DNA from: Mesostigma viride
Taxonomy: Eukaryota > Streptophyta > Mesostigmatophyceae > Mesostigmatales > Mesostigmataceae
Length of the DNA stretch: 64,000 nucleotides
Assembly: GCA_009746045.1 (NCBI GenBank)
Contig: RPFO01001313.1
Coordinates: forward strand, 186,001-250,000
Reading direction: 5' to 3'
Shown: positions 22,956 to 34,923 of the stretch, piece after piece
How positions within the stretch are numbered: the stretch's first letter is position 1
Layout of the letters: every line of letters begins with the position of its first letter
Translations under genes and position numbers: made by a program
The notes under the pieces: generated by a model
What the model was told of the DNA's origin: nothing
The model's database searches: none
Seen by the model: only the letters and a program-made list of their open reading frames with translations

Positions 22956-23420
22956 CTTCCATCGCTGGTGCTTCCATCGCTGGTTCATTATCCCCTACAT
23001 GTAAAGACCATCGGGCATTCTGGAGTACAATTTGGTGGTGTGCCGGTGTGCCGGTGTGCCGGTGTGCCGGTGTGCCGGCCAGTGATTGGCCCGTTGCTGA
23101 TTTGCTGACATGCAGCCTAATAAAAATTGGCCGCAAATTCGTCCGGTCGCACGTGGGCACAAGATTTGCGGCCAATTTTTACTAGGCTGCATATCAGAAA
23201 ATCAGCAACGGGCCAATCACTGGCCGGCACACCGGCACACCGGCACACCGGCACACCGGCACACCGTGCCACCACCAAATTGTACTCCACCGGTGTGCGG
23301 CGTGGGACACAACAACAACAACAACAATGGCGGCGTGCCACCACCATTAATTTTGTACTCCGTGCCACCACCATTTGGTCTTTACATGTAGGGGATATCG
23401 GAAAGCACCAGCGATGGAAA
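22956..23420. repeat. Foldback element with TIR-like arms and palindromic core
   Basis: Outer arms pair CCATCGCTGGTG (left) with CACCAGCGATGG (right) and CCCCTACATGTAAAGACC with its complement. Next inward, both arms carry AGTACAATTTGGTGG plus GGTGTGCC arrays, which resemble the block's terminal repeat. The core (23082-23225) is a long palindrome, with GCCAGTGATTGGCCCGTTGC pairing with its complement and TTGGCCGCAAAT with ATTTGCGGCCAA. The right arm has an extra duplication of about 100 bp with an (ACA)n run. Confidence 0.8.
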
Positions 23421-23647
23421 AGGACGCAGTAGCCCCACCAGACACAATGGATCCCGGCCATGAACCACCGGGGCAAGAGAACCAGACAAAGGATACAGGC
23501 CCTGTATCCGTGACAGGTGTAGATGATGAAGAAAGGAAGAAAATGCAAGCGGCCGTGTATCACAGGGGCGCAGTGAATGAACTTGAGAGAATACTTGCCT
23601 CTGGTGCTTCGGATGATGAAGCCGACCGTGTCACTGGGAAATCTGAG
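23414..23647 (+). CDS. Candidate first coding exon, function unknown
   Basis: ATG 23414 opens 78 codons ending at GAG followed by GTAAAT, a plausible donor in phase 0. The product is acidic and soluble: MEKDAVAPPDTMDPG..., then DDEERKKMQAAVYHRGAVNE and ERILASGASDDEADRV, likely helical in its second half. Composition and codon pattern look like protein rather than repeat. The ATG itself overlaps the right arm of the foldback. The next exon was not found; the zinc-ribbon exon at 26093 needs a different phase. It may be a captured gene fragment. Confidence 0.35.
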
Positions 23648-23679
23648 GTAAATTTATGACAGGGGAAATCCGGCTGTTA

Positions 23680-23838
23680 TTTTACTAAAGGTATATTACA
23701 ATAAGTGCAGTTCTTGGCGTTTGGAATCATGACATTGCTTGTGCTATTGCTCTTGAATTGCATTTTACCAAAGGAATATTACAATAAGTGCAGTTCTTGG
23801 CGTTTGGAATCATGACATTGCTTGTGCTATTGCTCCTG
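23680..23838. repeat. Tandem duplication, two units of about 74 bp
   Basis: The segment ATTACAATAAGTGCAG...CATGACATTGCTTGTGCT occurs twice in direct order with one or two changes, just downstream of the candidate exon at 23414. Non-coding. Confidence 0.85.
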
Positions 23839-24055
23839 AATTTAAGTGCCCGCACCCCGCCGGCGCACCCCGGCGAACAAGACAAAGCGCACCGTTACCC
23901 CCCTAGGCCCATCGCTGCCGTCGCCGGGCGGCACGTTGGGGAGGCGGCTCCTTCTCCCTTTTCTGGTGTCTGTTGCATCATTTTGAACCCCTGACCAACG
24001 GAGGCATGTTAATGAACGAGTGGATGCATGCATGAATGAACGGATGCATGAATGA

Positions 24056-24546
<491 letters not shown>

Positions 24547-24682
24547 AGGTGTGCTTTTTATTATGATGATTAGCTAAGTTACGTGTGTGTTGTTGATGTA
24601 CATGTTGACGTTGTATCATGGGCGTGTGCCCCTAAGTCTGCCTTCCTGCAATATCACATAATATATCATCTAGATGTGTTGT

Positions 24683-25570
24683 TGGGAACCTGACTATATA
24701 TCCCAAACTGGAAGGGTTGACATTCAACTATGGGATGAAACCCACGAAAAACAATTACTAGGAACTGCCATTTTTGTGCTATGTTTGCTAGCATCTGTCA
24801 CCTATTTGTCATGCAAACAGTCTGAATTTCTTGTGGGCAGTTAACATAGATGTTTTTATGAGCTGTGCAATTTTCTAGGCTTAACTGAGTTCATTGATAT
24901 AGGCACCCATGTGTTGGAACCCTTGGAAAACCAAGAAAAACTGCATTTGGGGGGTATTTATGCTAGCATTTGTCACCTATTTGTCATCCAACCAGCCTGA
25001 AACTTTGTGGGCATGCTGCTTGGGATGTGTTTACAACATGTGCAAAGTCCCAGGCCCAACTGAGTTCATTTGGAGTCATTATGTATGCATATGTGTGATA
25101 AAACCCTTGAAAAACCAAGAAAAACTGCATTTGGGGGGTATTTATGCTAGCATTTGTCACCTATTTGTCATCCAACCAGCCTGAAACTTTGTGGGCATGC
25201 TGCTTGGGATGTGTTTACAACATTGCAAAGTCCAGCCCAACTGAGTTCATTTGGAGTCATTATGTATGCATATGTGTGATAAAACCCTTGAAAAACCAAG
25301 AAAAACTGCATTTGGGGGGTATTTATGCTAGCATTTGTCACCTATTTGTCATCCAACCAGCCTGAAACTTTGTGGGCATGCTGCTTGGGATGTGTTTACA
25401 ACATGTGCAAAGTCCCAGGCCCAACTGAGTTCATTTTGAGTCATTATGTATGCATATGTGTGATAAAACCCTTGGAAAACCAAGAAAAACTGCATTTGGG
25501 GGGTATTTATGCTAGCATTTGTCACCTATTTGTCATCCAACCAGCCTGAAACTTTGTGGGCATGCTGCAT
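24683..25570. repeat. 181-bp satellite, block 1
   Basis: About four and a half tandem units with period 181 bp. Each holds TGCTAGCATTTGTCACC, CAACCAGCCTGAAACTTTG and GGGATGTGTTTA. Units are about 95% alike. Short Met-initiated frames recur every 181 bp and are not genes. Confidence 0.92.
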
Positions 25571-26361
25571 GCACATCAATCCGACGCCGCGCCAAAGTGT
25601 CCGCGGCAAATCCGGGGTGAAATTGACGAAATTCGGTGCGCGCGGGAGATGTTGAGTGCAAATTTCATTGCGAAGGCTATGGTGGCGTGAAAATTTACTG
25701 TGCACGGATTACGAAGCCATTTTGTACCGGATTTCGCTTGTTCGATCGGCATTGACGTAAGGAAATTTATTCTGCAAAAAAAAGGTCGGTAAACAGTTTT
25801 TGTGTGTGTGTGTGCGAGGGCAAACACGCAGCAGTGGCCAGTTTCGCGCGCCGAGCGCAGCCACCCCTGCGTGTTCAAGGTAATGGCTAGCACAGATTAG
25901 ACGCTACTGGTGGGAGGGCACACTTTCGAACGATTCCTTATATCATTTCGAAGAAATCCAGCACAGCGATTCCCTTAATTTTGCGTTTCCATGTTGCACG
26001 CAATTTTCCCGTAAAAGTCAGATTTATAGGAGCGCTGACAGGGGCAAAAATGCATGTCGTGGATTTAATCGCTTTTACCCCTTTTTTTGCAGCTTTATGA
26101 CTTCCCTTGGGCAGAGCAACATCGTCAGCTGCATAACCTGCGGGCGGGGCTCGCTGCCGACGTCGCTGGTGTGCCCGGGGTGCGGGAGAACCACCATCTA
26201 CTGGTTTCTATCGTCGTAACCCGCTTTCTTGTCGTAATTAACCGGCGTAGTCTAGTGGTTTAAGCGTCCGGCGACGGGCGAAACGAACTCTTAACCTGAC
26301 GCCATGGCCTGAGAAGGCACTCCGAGAAGGACTGGGGCGGGCGGGCTAAATAAAACGCGAC
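25571..26361. other. Single-copy stretch between satellites
   Basis: About 790 bp without repeats. It ends just where the second copy of the segmental duplication begins (26362). It contains the zinc-ribbon frame at 26093-26219 and a tRNA A-box-like GTAGTCTAGTGGTTTAAGCG (26245) with no B box. Nothing else is recognised. Confidence 0.5.
26093..26219 (+). CDS. Candidate terminal exon with a C4 zinc-ribbon motif
   Basis: A strong acceptor (CCCCTTTTTTTGCAG) is followed by a short frame to TAA 26219. It contains CITCGRGSLPTSLVCPGCGR, two CxxC knuckles 10 residues apart, as in zinc ribbons. The tail is TTIYWFLSS. The exon would need a preceding exon ending in phase 2, which I could not find. The phase-0 frame is also open for 57 codons but has no recognisable motif. 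It may be a leftover of a host gene carried in the TIR block. Confidence 0.33.
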
Positions 26362-26574
26362 AGTGCCCGCACCCCGCCGGCTCACCCCGGCGAACAAGAC
26401 AAAGCGCACTGTCCCCCCCCTGGGCCCATCGCTGCCGTCGCCGGGCGGCACGTTGGGGAGGCGGCTCCTTCTCCCTTTTTTGGTGCCTGTTGCATCATTT
26501 TGAACCCCTGGCCAACGGAGGCATGTTCATGAATGAGTGGATGCATGCATGAATGAATGGATGCATGATTGATG

Positions 26575-27851
<1,277 letters not shown>

Positions 27852-27982
27852 AAGGTGTGCTTTTTATTATGATGATTAGCTAAGTTACGTGTGTGTTGTT
27901 GATGTACATGTTGACGTTGTATCATGGGCGTGTGCCCCTAAGTCTGCCTTCCTGCAATATCACATAATATATCATCAAGATG

Positions 27983-29760
27983 TGTTGTTGGGAACCTGAC
28001 TATATATCCCAAACTGGATCAGAATATATCCCAAACTGGAATGGTTGACTTGCAACTATGGGATGAAACCCTTGAAAAACAATTACTAGGAACTGCATTT
28101 TTTGTGCAATGTTGCTAGCATCTGTCACCTATTGGTCATGCAAACAGTCTGAATTTCTTGTGGGCAGTTAACATAGATGTTTTTATGAGCTGTGCAAAGT
28201 TCTAGGCTTAACTGAGTTCATTGATATAGGCACCCATATGTTGGAACCCTTGGAAAACCATGAAAAACTGCATTTTGGGGGTATTTATGCTAGCATTTGT
28301 CACCAATTTGTCGTCCAACCAGCCTGAAACTTTGTGGGCATGCTGCATGGGATGTTTGATCAGGCACTCCCTGCTGGCATGCTGCATGGGATGTGTTTAG
28401 AACATGTGCAAAGTTCCAGCTCCAACTGAGCTCATTTGGTGTCATAATGTATGCATATGTGTGATAAAACCCTTGGAAAACCATGAAAAACTGCTTTTTT
28501 TGGGTATTTATGCTAGCATTTGTCACCAATTTGTCATCCAACCAGCCTGAAACTTTGTGGGCATGCTGCATGGGATGTGTTTAGAACATGTGCAAAGTTC
28601 CAGGCCCAACTGAGTTCATTTGGTGTCATTATGTATGCATATGTGTGATAAAACCCTTAAAAAACCATGAAAAACTGCATTTTTGGGGTATTTATGCTAG
28701 CATTTGTCACCAATTTGTCATCCAACCAGCCTGAAACTTTGTGGGCATGCTGCATGGGATGTGTTTAGAACATGTGCAAAGTTCCAGGCCCAACTGAGTT
28801 CATTTGGTGTCATTATGTATGCATATGTGTGATAAAACCCTTGGAAAACCATGAAAAACTGCATTTTTTGGGTATTTATGCTAGCATTTGTCACCAATTT
28901 GTCATCCAACCAGCCTGAAACTTTGTGGGCATGCTGCATGGGATGTGTTTAGAACATGTGCAAAGTTCCAGGCCCAACTGAGTTCATTTGATGTCATTAT
29001 ATATGCATACATGCCAGAAAGTGCTGAAAATACGGTATTTTTTGCTAGCAAATGTCACCATGTTACCATGCTGCCAACTCCCAAAATTTTTTTTGACCAC
29101 ATGGCATCATAAGATATCTGATAAGGAACCTTGGTGCCAAATTTGAGGTCAAACTGACCATTATTCCATCTCCAAATATTTTCCAGGGGAAGAAAATGGG
29201 TTTTCGGATTGATGTGTGGAATGTGTTTAGAACATGTGCAAAGTTCCAGCTCCAACTGAGTTCATTTGGAGTCATTATGTATGCATATGTGTGATAAAAC
29301 CCTTGAAAAACCAAGAAAAACTGCATTTGGGGGGTATTTATGCTAGCATTTGTCACCTATTTGTCATCCAACCAGCCTGAAACTTTGTGGGCATGCTGCT
29401 TGGGATGTGTTTACAACATGTGCAAAGTTCCAGCTCCAACTGAGTTCATTTGGAGTCATTATGTATGCATATGTGTGATGAAACCCTTGAAAAACCAAGA
29501 AAAACTGCATTTGGGGGGTATTTATGCTAGCATTTGTCACCTATTTGTCATCCAACCAGCCTGAAACTTTGTGGGCATGCTGCTTGGGATGTGTTTACAA
29601 CATGTGCAAAGTCCCAGGCCCAACTGAGTTCATTTGATGTCTTTATATTCTGATCAGGCACTCCTGATGTCTTTATATATGCATACATGCCAGAAAGTGC
29701 TGAAAATACGGTATTTTTTGCTAGCAAATGTCACCATGTTACCATGCTGCCGACGCCCAA
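27983..29760. repeat. 181-bp satellite, block 2
   Basis: About nine units of the same satellite as at 24683, with two sub-variants (CCATGAAAAACTGC versus CCAAGAAAAACTGC) and two interruptions containing ATCAGGCACTCC (28370, 29650). The right part carries GACCACATGGCATCATAAGA twice: once uninterrupted (29096-29115) and once split by the insertion at 29792. Confidence 0.9.
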
Positions 29761-29791
29761 AAATTTTTTGGACCACATGGCATCATAAGAT

Positions 29792-31759
29792 TGAATTGAA
29801 TTGAATTGTAACATAACTCCGTTGGGAGTATATGTAGCACATAGCCCAGAGAAGGGGCATATGGCCTATCATACATTCTAAGCTACTTCCTGCAAGGGTG
29901 GGAATGTAAACAACACTTGCTCTAGGTGCACTAGGGCACCTGCACCACCCAGAGTTTCAGGCAACACCCAGCGAAGGGGAGCCTGTCATAGGTGGGGAAG
30001 ATCATCATGGCTATACAAGAGCTAGGACATGGCTTCTCTACAGAGAGCATCTCTCTGCATGGCATAGAATGGCGAAATTCTTAATGCAACATCCATGGGG
30101 GTCCCGTTATAGGCAGGGCTTGGCTAAATCCTGTAGACAACATCCATGGGGGCCATTATGGGCGCACATGCGCGTGGGCCACATGCTAGGCTAAGCCTGA
30201 CTAATCTACACTACTGGTATGAATTCCCTAGTCTGGGGTGGCAGGAGGGGGCTGCCAGGGCTTGTGGTCAACGTGGATGACCGCCCCCCTCCAGTATACC
30301 GGCTTCCCCCCTGCGCTGTGCCGGAGCTGAAGGTAGGCCGGCCATAGCTCGCGTCGCCGCTGTTGCTGGGCCAGGGTCAAGTCGTCGTCCAGCGTGAAGC
30401 GAGTCCTCGAGAGCTTCTTGCGGCATTTAAGGAACGACAGCTTGTCCGCCATGTACTTAAAGGTGAGGAGCACGGGTGCCGGGCCAGCCTTCCCCCGCGC
30501 GCGGGGGAGGCGGACAGCCGACATGTCCAGCTCACCAGTGAGTAGCATGGGGGCAAGAATGTCGCGCTTAAATGCCTCAAGAAGGGTCGTGGAGGTCTCA
30601 CCTGCCGGCTGGTCGAAGTGCTTGACGATGACATTGTGGCTGCGCCGGGCGATGTCGGTTTCCTCGCGAAGGTCGAGGGCTTGTTGCTTGAGTTGTGCCG
30701 AGATGGTGGAGGTGGTGGAGGTGGTGTGCTGCTTAAGCAAGTCCGCCCAGGTGGAGGGAGCATCGCCGGCCGGGCCAGCAGACGCCGGCTGGGCGGCGAT
30801 GTCCTTCACCGCCTGGGCGGTGAGGCCGGCGGTGTCATGCAAGCTCTCAAGGGCGTTGGCGGTGGCTTGAAGGCGTTGGTCGAGGTCGAGGAGCTGGGCT
30901 TTGATGTCGGCAGTGGAGGCGGAAATGGCAGTGGAGGTGGAGGCGGCAGCGGCGGAAATGTGAGGAAGTTCAGCAGCCAGCGTGCCACCCATTGCTGCGA
31001 CGTCAGCAGCAAGGGGGGTCACGTGCTGCTGAAAGGCTTCCGTGAGGATGGAACGGAGGGTGGGGGCGGAGATGGATGGAGCCCAGATCTCGTCGTCAGA
31101 GCGCTCGAGAAGGGAGTTGAGGATGGTGTGCTGGAGCTGGGGGCGGGGGCAGCCAAGCAGGGCGCCGTGGGTTTGCCAGCGGCAGCCGTTGCTGCCGATG
31201 AGGCGACCTTGGTCGTAAAGATGGAGGCACAGGTCGTAAAGCGAGGCGTAGTCCCCGTAGAAGATGCAGTCCATAGCATCGTAAGGAGACAGGTTGTTCC
31301 AGTCGTGATCATCGACCTTGAAAGGGTGGGGCCGAAAGCGCGGTTCCGAGGGGCGGGACCATCCTGTTTTGTCGGCTGGGCGGGTGCGTTTCGGGTCAGG
31401 CGATGCCGATGGCGAGGCATTAAGCCCGGGAGGTTGCTGGGTGGCCACCAGTGCACGACTAGTGTCACCGCTGTCTACCGGACCTGATGGCGAAGCTGCA
31501 GCCGCAGCTGCCGCATTTTCATGGGCGAGCGCATCCGCCAAACTGCGTTGCGTCAAAGGACGTTTGCTCGTCATATATTGCGTGTTAGATTCGGAAAATT
31601 ATATCAGCATGTGCGTCTTAGAGAGACGAAGCGATAGTGATATTCACAGCTGAATTTGGGGCTCAAACGTGAAAGTTATGAGCTCCGCCGTCAGCCATGG
31701 CTACCTCGTGGCTCGTGGCTCCGATATTATCCATCCATCCACCGGGGTTAATGCTCCGT
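29792..31759 (-). mobile_element. ORF1-only (half-LINE) retrotransposon, full length
   Basis: A 1968-bp insertion flanked by the 10-bp duplication ATCATAAGAT (29782-29791 and 31760-31769). A paralogous empty site is present at 29106-29115. Read on the minus strand: a 5' leader of 185 bp, one ORF (30228-31574), a 3' UTR of about 436 bp, and a short tail of ATTCA repeats. There is no reverse transcriptase, so mobilisation must come from another LINE. It looks like a recent insertion, because the ORF is intact and the target duplication perfect. Confidence 0.85.
30228..31574 (-). CDS. LINE ORF1-type nucleic-acid-binding protein (448 aa)
   Basis: Intact frame starting MTSKRPLTQRSLADALAHEN. The order is: an Ala/Pro-rich N-terminus with a basic patch (DPKRTRPADK); a middle region with WNNLSPYDAMDCIFYGDYAS; a long helical, probably coiled-coil stretch (about 170-270); and a C-terminal RRM-like/CTD block (about 300-440) with APVLLTFKYMADKLSFLK and FTLDDDLTLAQQQRRRELWP, ending PVYWRGAVIHVDHKPW. 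That last block is the usual signature of LINE ORF1 proteins, which coat the RNA and act as chaperones in the RNP. Four other copies or fragments occur in this window (9979, 19837, 34664, 35331). Confidence 0.85.
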   Translation of the reverse strand: MTSKRPLTQRSLADALAHENAAAAAAASPSGPVDSGDTSRALVATQQPPGLNASPSASPDPKRTRPADKTGWSRPSEPRFRPHPFKVDDHDWNNLSPYDAMDCIFYGDYASLYDLCLHLYDQGRLIGSNGCRWQTHGALLGCPRPQLQHTILNSLLERSDDEIWAPSISAPTLRSILTEAFQQHVTPLAADVAAMGGTLAAELPHISAAAASTSTAISASTADIKAQLLDLDQRLQATANALESLHDTAGLTAQAVKDIAAQPASAGPAGDAPSTWADLLKQHTTSTTSTISAQLKQQALDLREETDIARRSHNVIVKHFDQPAGETSTTLLEAFKRDILAPMLLTGELDMSAVRLPRARGKAGPAPVLLTFKYMADKLSFLKCRKKLSRTRFTLDDDLTLAQQQRRRELWPAYLQLRHSAGGKPVYWRGAVIHVDHKPWQPPPATPD

Positions 31760-31856
31760 ATCATAAGATATTAGAGGTCAAACTGACCATTAATTATTCC
31801 TTCTCCAAATAATTTCCAGGGGAAGAAAATGGGTTTTCGGAGTGATGCGTGTGTCA

Positions 31857-32456
31857 AGAAATGTCACGGTGGCACGGTGGCACGGTGGCACGGTGGCACG
31901 GTGGCACGGTGGCACGGTGGCACGGTGGCACGGTGGCACGGTGGCACAGTGGCACCCCACGTTGGGCAGTGCTTGTGGGCAATATAACATTAATATTGGA
32001 CGTTATGTTACCTCGTGACACCATACAAAATCATAAAATGGTAGTTTTATGGTGGCATGGTGGCACGGTGGCACGGTGGCACGGTGGCACAGTGGCACCC
32101 CACGTTAGGCAGTGCTTGTGGACATTATAACATTAGTATTGGACGTTAGGTTACCTTGTGACACCATACAAAATCATAAAGTGGTAGTTTTATGGTGGCA
32201 TGGTGTGCCGGTGTGCCGGTGTGCCGGTGTGCCGGTGTCACAGTGGCACCCCACGTTAGGCAGTGCTTGTGGACATTATAACATTAGTATTGGACGTTAG
32301 GTTACCTTGTGACACCATACAAAATCATAAAATGGTAGTTTTATTGTGGCATGGTGTGCCGGTGTGCCGGTGTGCCGGTGTGCCGGTGTGCCGGTGTGCC
32401 GGTGTGCCGGTGTGCCGGTGGCACAGTGGCACACCACGTTAGGCAGTGCTTCTAAA
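31857..32456. repeat. Composite satellite: GGTGGCAC / GGTGTGCC arrays with spacer
   Basis: 8-mer arrays GGTGGCAC (31863-31950, 32050-32095) or GGTGTGCC (32200-32238, 32350-32420) alternate with a spacer of about 110 bp (CCCCACGTTRGGCAGTGCTT...CATACAAAATCATAAAATGG). The orientation is opposite to the left-end arrays at 20104. The satellite continues at 34479-34545 after the insertion at 32516. Confidence 0.9.
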
Positions 32457-32515
32457 CCCTAAAGATTAGTATTGGACGTTAGGTTACCTTGTGACACCAT
32501 ACAAAATCATAAAAT

Positions 32516-34478
32516 CGGGGTTCTTTGAACGGAGTTTCTTCTATACGTGAATGCGGGAACAAGAGGCCGCTGGATGAGCGGCTTATAGGTCGTAGTGTTT
32601 ACTCGTAGCTGTTTGGCTAGAGCTTTTGTGATTAGTAGATGCAATATAGTGCATGGTTGAAAAATGAATTAAATAAAATGTGCGTTCCGCGCTTGGGTTG
32701 ATTATACCCGGGCGGAACGGGGCGTGAGGTGCAGTGCCCCTGAAAAGAACAACCTACGCATTATTTAATACTAGCCGTGCAGATTCGGGATATTCTACCC
32801 CCGGTCTGTACGGTTAGCGTCTTACTAGCATCCACTAAACATAAGGGTTTAATGACGTCAGTTAGCTAGGGATAAGGGAGGTTTTGCGACTAAAAGCCGC
32901 TCTGGCTGGTTTTGTCGGCCTCTTTCTTTGCTCGTTGTCGTTGCGGCGGCAGCCGCAGCTATGGGTGCTGCGGAGCAAAATCCCAAAAGCACTGGTTGCA
33001 CTGGCCACTTGGCCAGTGGTGAGACTTCCAGTTGTTAACCGGCCAGGCGTAGTTCCTCGCTCGGTTAACTAAAAGAAAAGAAAATGATTACCTCCGGTCC
33101 GCACCTTTTCCCCAGCTTGGGGTCTTTGGTGGGCCGGATGCCGTGACAGGTGCTCAACTGTCGCTTGGTCGGCCCAGTGCGCGAGCTGGTGCTCCGTACC
33201 TGGGGATGCTTGCACCCCGGGTTGGAGCCGGATGGCTGGCACTGGCGACCCGTGTCTCGGTCCGCGGCCTGCGGCTTTTTCTTCGGAAATTGCTGCTGGC
33301 CAGCAAACTTTGCAATTGCCTTCCGCCGAGGGGGGGTGGTTGGGGCTGGGGACGGCGATGGGAAAAGCGCCTAAGCTAGAAATTTTTTCCCCACGCATAG
33401 AAACCTCGGGGGGGAATGCGGTCTTGGCTGAACGGACTCTCGTTCAGCCAGGTGCCTGGGGCTGTGGCCTCGGGCATCCGGGCTGGCGGGGCCTGGGCTA
33501 GGTCCACGTTTTTTCTCGAAGCACCCCGGGTCTATGGGGAGACGGCCATAGCGGTACCGACTCGGGGCCCCGAGAGGGGTCATGATAGGCTGGCCGTGCG
33601 CAATCGCAGTACAAATGCGCTGGGCCTTTTTGGGCCTGGCCATGCATCCACAGCCGCCGGGCACACGCCTCCCGATGTGGGGGGGCTCCCGTTTTGCGGC
33701 AGGGCGGTCACTTGTGACAACGAGCAAGGTGGAGTGCGGCTTCAAGGGAAAGCCAGGGCGGGGGTGATTGGGCAACGTACTTCATGAAGGGCCTTGAACG
33801 GCGTGCCTCCGGGCATGTCAATTAGTGTCACATGTATGCTTCCACTTATTGTTTTAATGAAGATGCTGGTTTTTGTGGGAGCTACGTGGGACATGAATCG
33901 GGGTTCTTTGAACGGAGTTTCTTCTATACGTGAATGCGGGAACAAGAGGCCGCTGGATGAGCGGCTTATAGGTCGTAGTGTTTACTCGTAGCTGTTTGGC
34001 TAGAGCTTTTGTGATTAGTAGATGCAATATAGTGCATGGTTGAAAAATGAATTAAATAAAATGTGCGTTCCGCGCTTGGGTTGATTATACCCGGGCGGAA
34101 CGGGGCGTGAGGTGCAGTGCCCCTGAAAAGAACAACCTACGCATTATTTAATACTAGCCGTGCAGATTCGGGATATTCTACCCCCGGTCTGTACGGTTAG
34201 CGTCTTACTAGCATCCACTAAACATAAGGGTTTAATGACGTCAGTTAGCTAGGGATAAGGGAGGTTTTGCGACTAAAAGCCGCTCTGGCTGGTTTTGTCG
34301 GCCTCTTTCTTTGCTCCCCACCCACCCACCCGTGTCTTGGTTGCCTCTAGGGCAACGTACTTCATGAAGGGCCTTGAACGGCGTGCCTCCGGGCATGTCA
34401 ATTAGTGTCACATGTATGCTTCCACTTATTGTTTTAATGAAGATGCTGGTTTTTGTGGGAGCTACGTGGGACATGAAT
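32516..34478. mobile_element. Split-direct-repeat element (tyrosine-recombinase retroelement type)
   Basis: Layout A1-X-B1-A2-Y-B2: A1 32516-32933 and A2 33899-34316 (418 bp each, near identical); B1 33770-33898 and B2 34350-34478 (129 bp each). X is 836 bp and Y only 33 bp. B1 and A2 abut directly. This split-repeat order is known from PAT, Ngaro, kangaroo and TOC1-type elements. The insertion point in the satellite (CATAAAAT/GGTAG) shows no target duplication, only AAT shared with the B-A junction. X has frames of up to about 120 codons but no recombinase or RT motif, so the copy is non-autonomous. Confidence 0.75.
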
Positions 34479-34545
34479 GGTAGTTTTATGGTGTGCCGGT
34501 GTGCCGGTGTGCCGGTGTGCCGGTGTGCCGGTGTGCCGGTGTCAA
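34479..34545. repeat. GGTGTGCC array near the right TIR
   Basis: After GGTAGTTTTATG, the satellite spacer resumed from 32515, come six GGTGTGCC units. They mirror the GGCACACC array at 20113 next to the left TIR. Confidence 0.88.
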
Positions 34546-34636
34546 AACATGATGAGACACTTACCAGCTCCTAGCTTTGGACCTAAGGGAGGTACAAAAT
34601 AACAAAGTTGAAAAAAAGTCAATTTGTACTTGTGCT

Positions 34637-34663
34637 GTAGTACAATTCCAGGTGTGCCTAGGG
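34637..34663 (-). repeat. Right terminal inverted repeat
   Basis: Read on the minus strand it begins CCCTAGGCACACC and ends TTGTACTAC. It contains GGCACACC, the same 8-mer that is amplified in the subterminal arrays. Confidence 0.8.
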
Positions 34664-34912
34664 CCCGGGCTCGCCTCGCCCGCAGCGTCGCCTGAGCCCA
34701 AGCGCAGTCGCCCTGCCGGGACGAACTGGGACGAGTTCGACTTTGACACCAGCCAGCCCAGCTTTTTCGACAAGATCACTTACGACCGCATCGTGAGCTA
34801 CAGTACGTGTTCTGGGGATCGCACGCCTCGCTTATACTGAATAATTGTGCAAGCAGCTCTTCCACCAGGGTCGCCTCGTCGATTCCTACCATACTGCATG
34901 GTCAGGCGCCCG
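34664..34912 (+). pseudogene. Half-LINE ORF1, continuation after the TIR block
   Basis: Resumes the ORF1 cut at 19991: GLASPAASPEPKRSRPAG, then FFDKITYDRIVSY and, one frame over, a region matching YGDYASLYDLCLHLYDQGRL of the intact protein. It is itself cut at TACGAATACAT by the nested element at 34924. A remnant probably continues at 35656-35790. Confidence 0.7.
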
Positions 34913-34923
34913 TACGAATACAT

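Noticed and set aside
26240-26300. tRNA gene (GTAGTCTAGTGGTTTAAGCG)
   Set aside because: Only the A-box half is present; no B box or cloverleaf follows.
30618-31487. 289-codon plus-strand frame
   Set aside because: Shadow of the intact ORF1 on the minus strand, low-complexity Gly/Val/Glu.
32516-34478. Ordinary LTR retrotransposon
   Set aside because: The 418-bp and 129-bp repeats are split and interleaved (A1-X-B1-A2-Y-B2), and no target duplication flanks the element.
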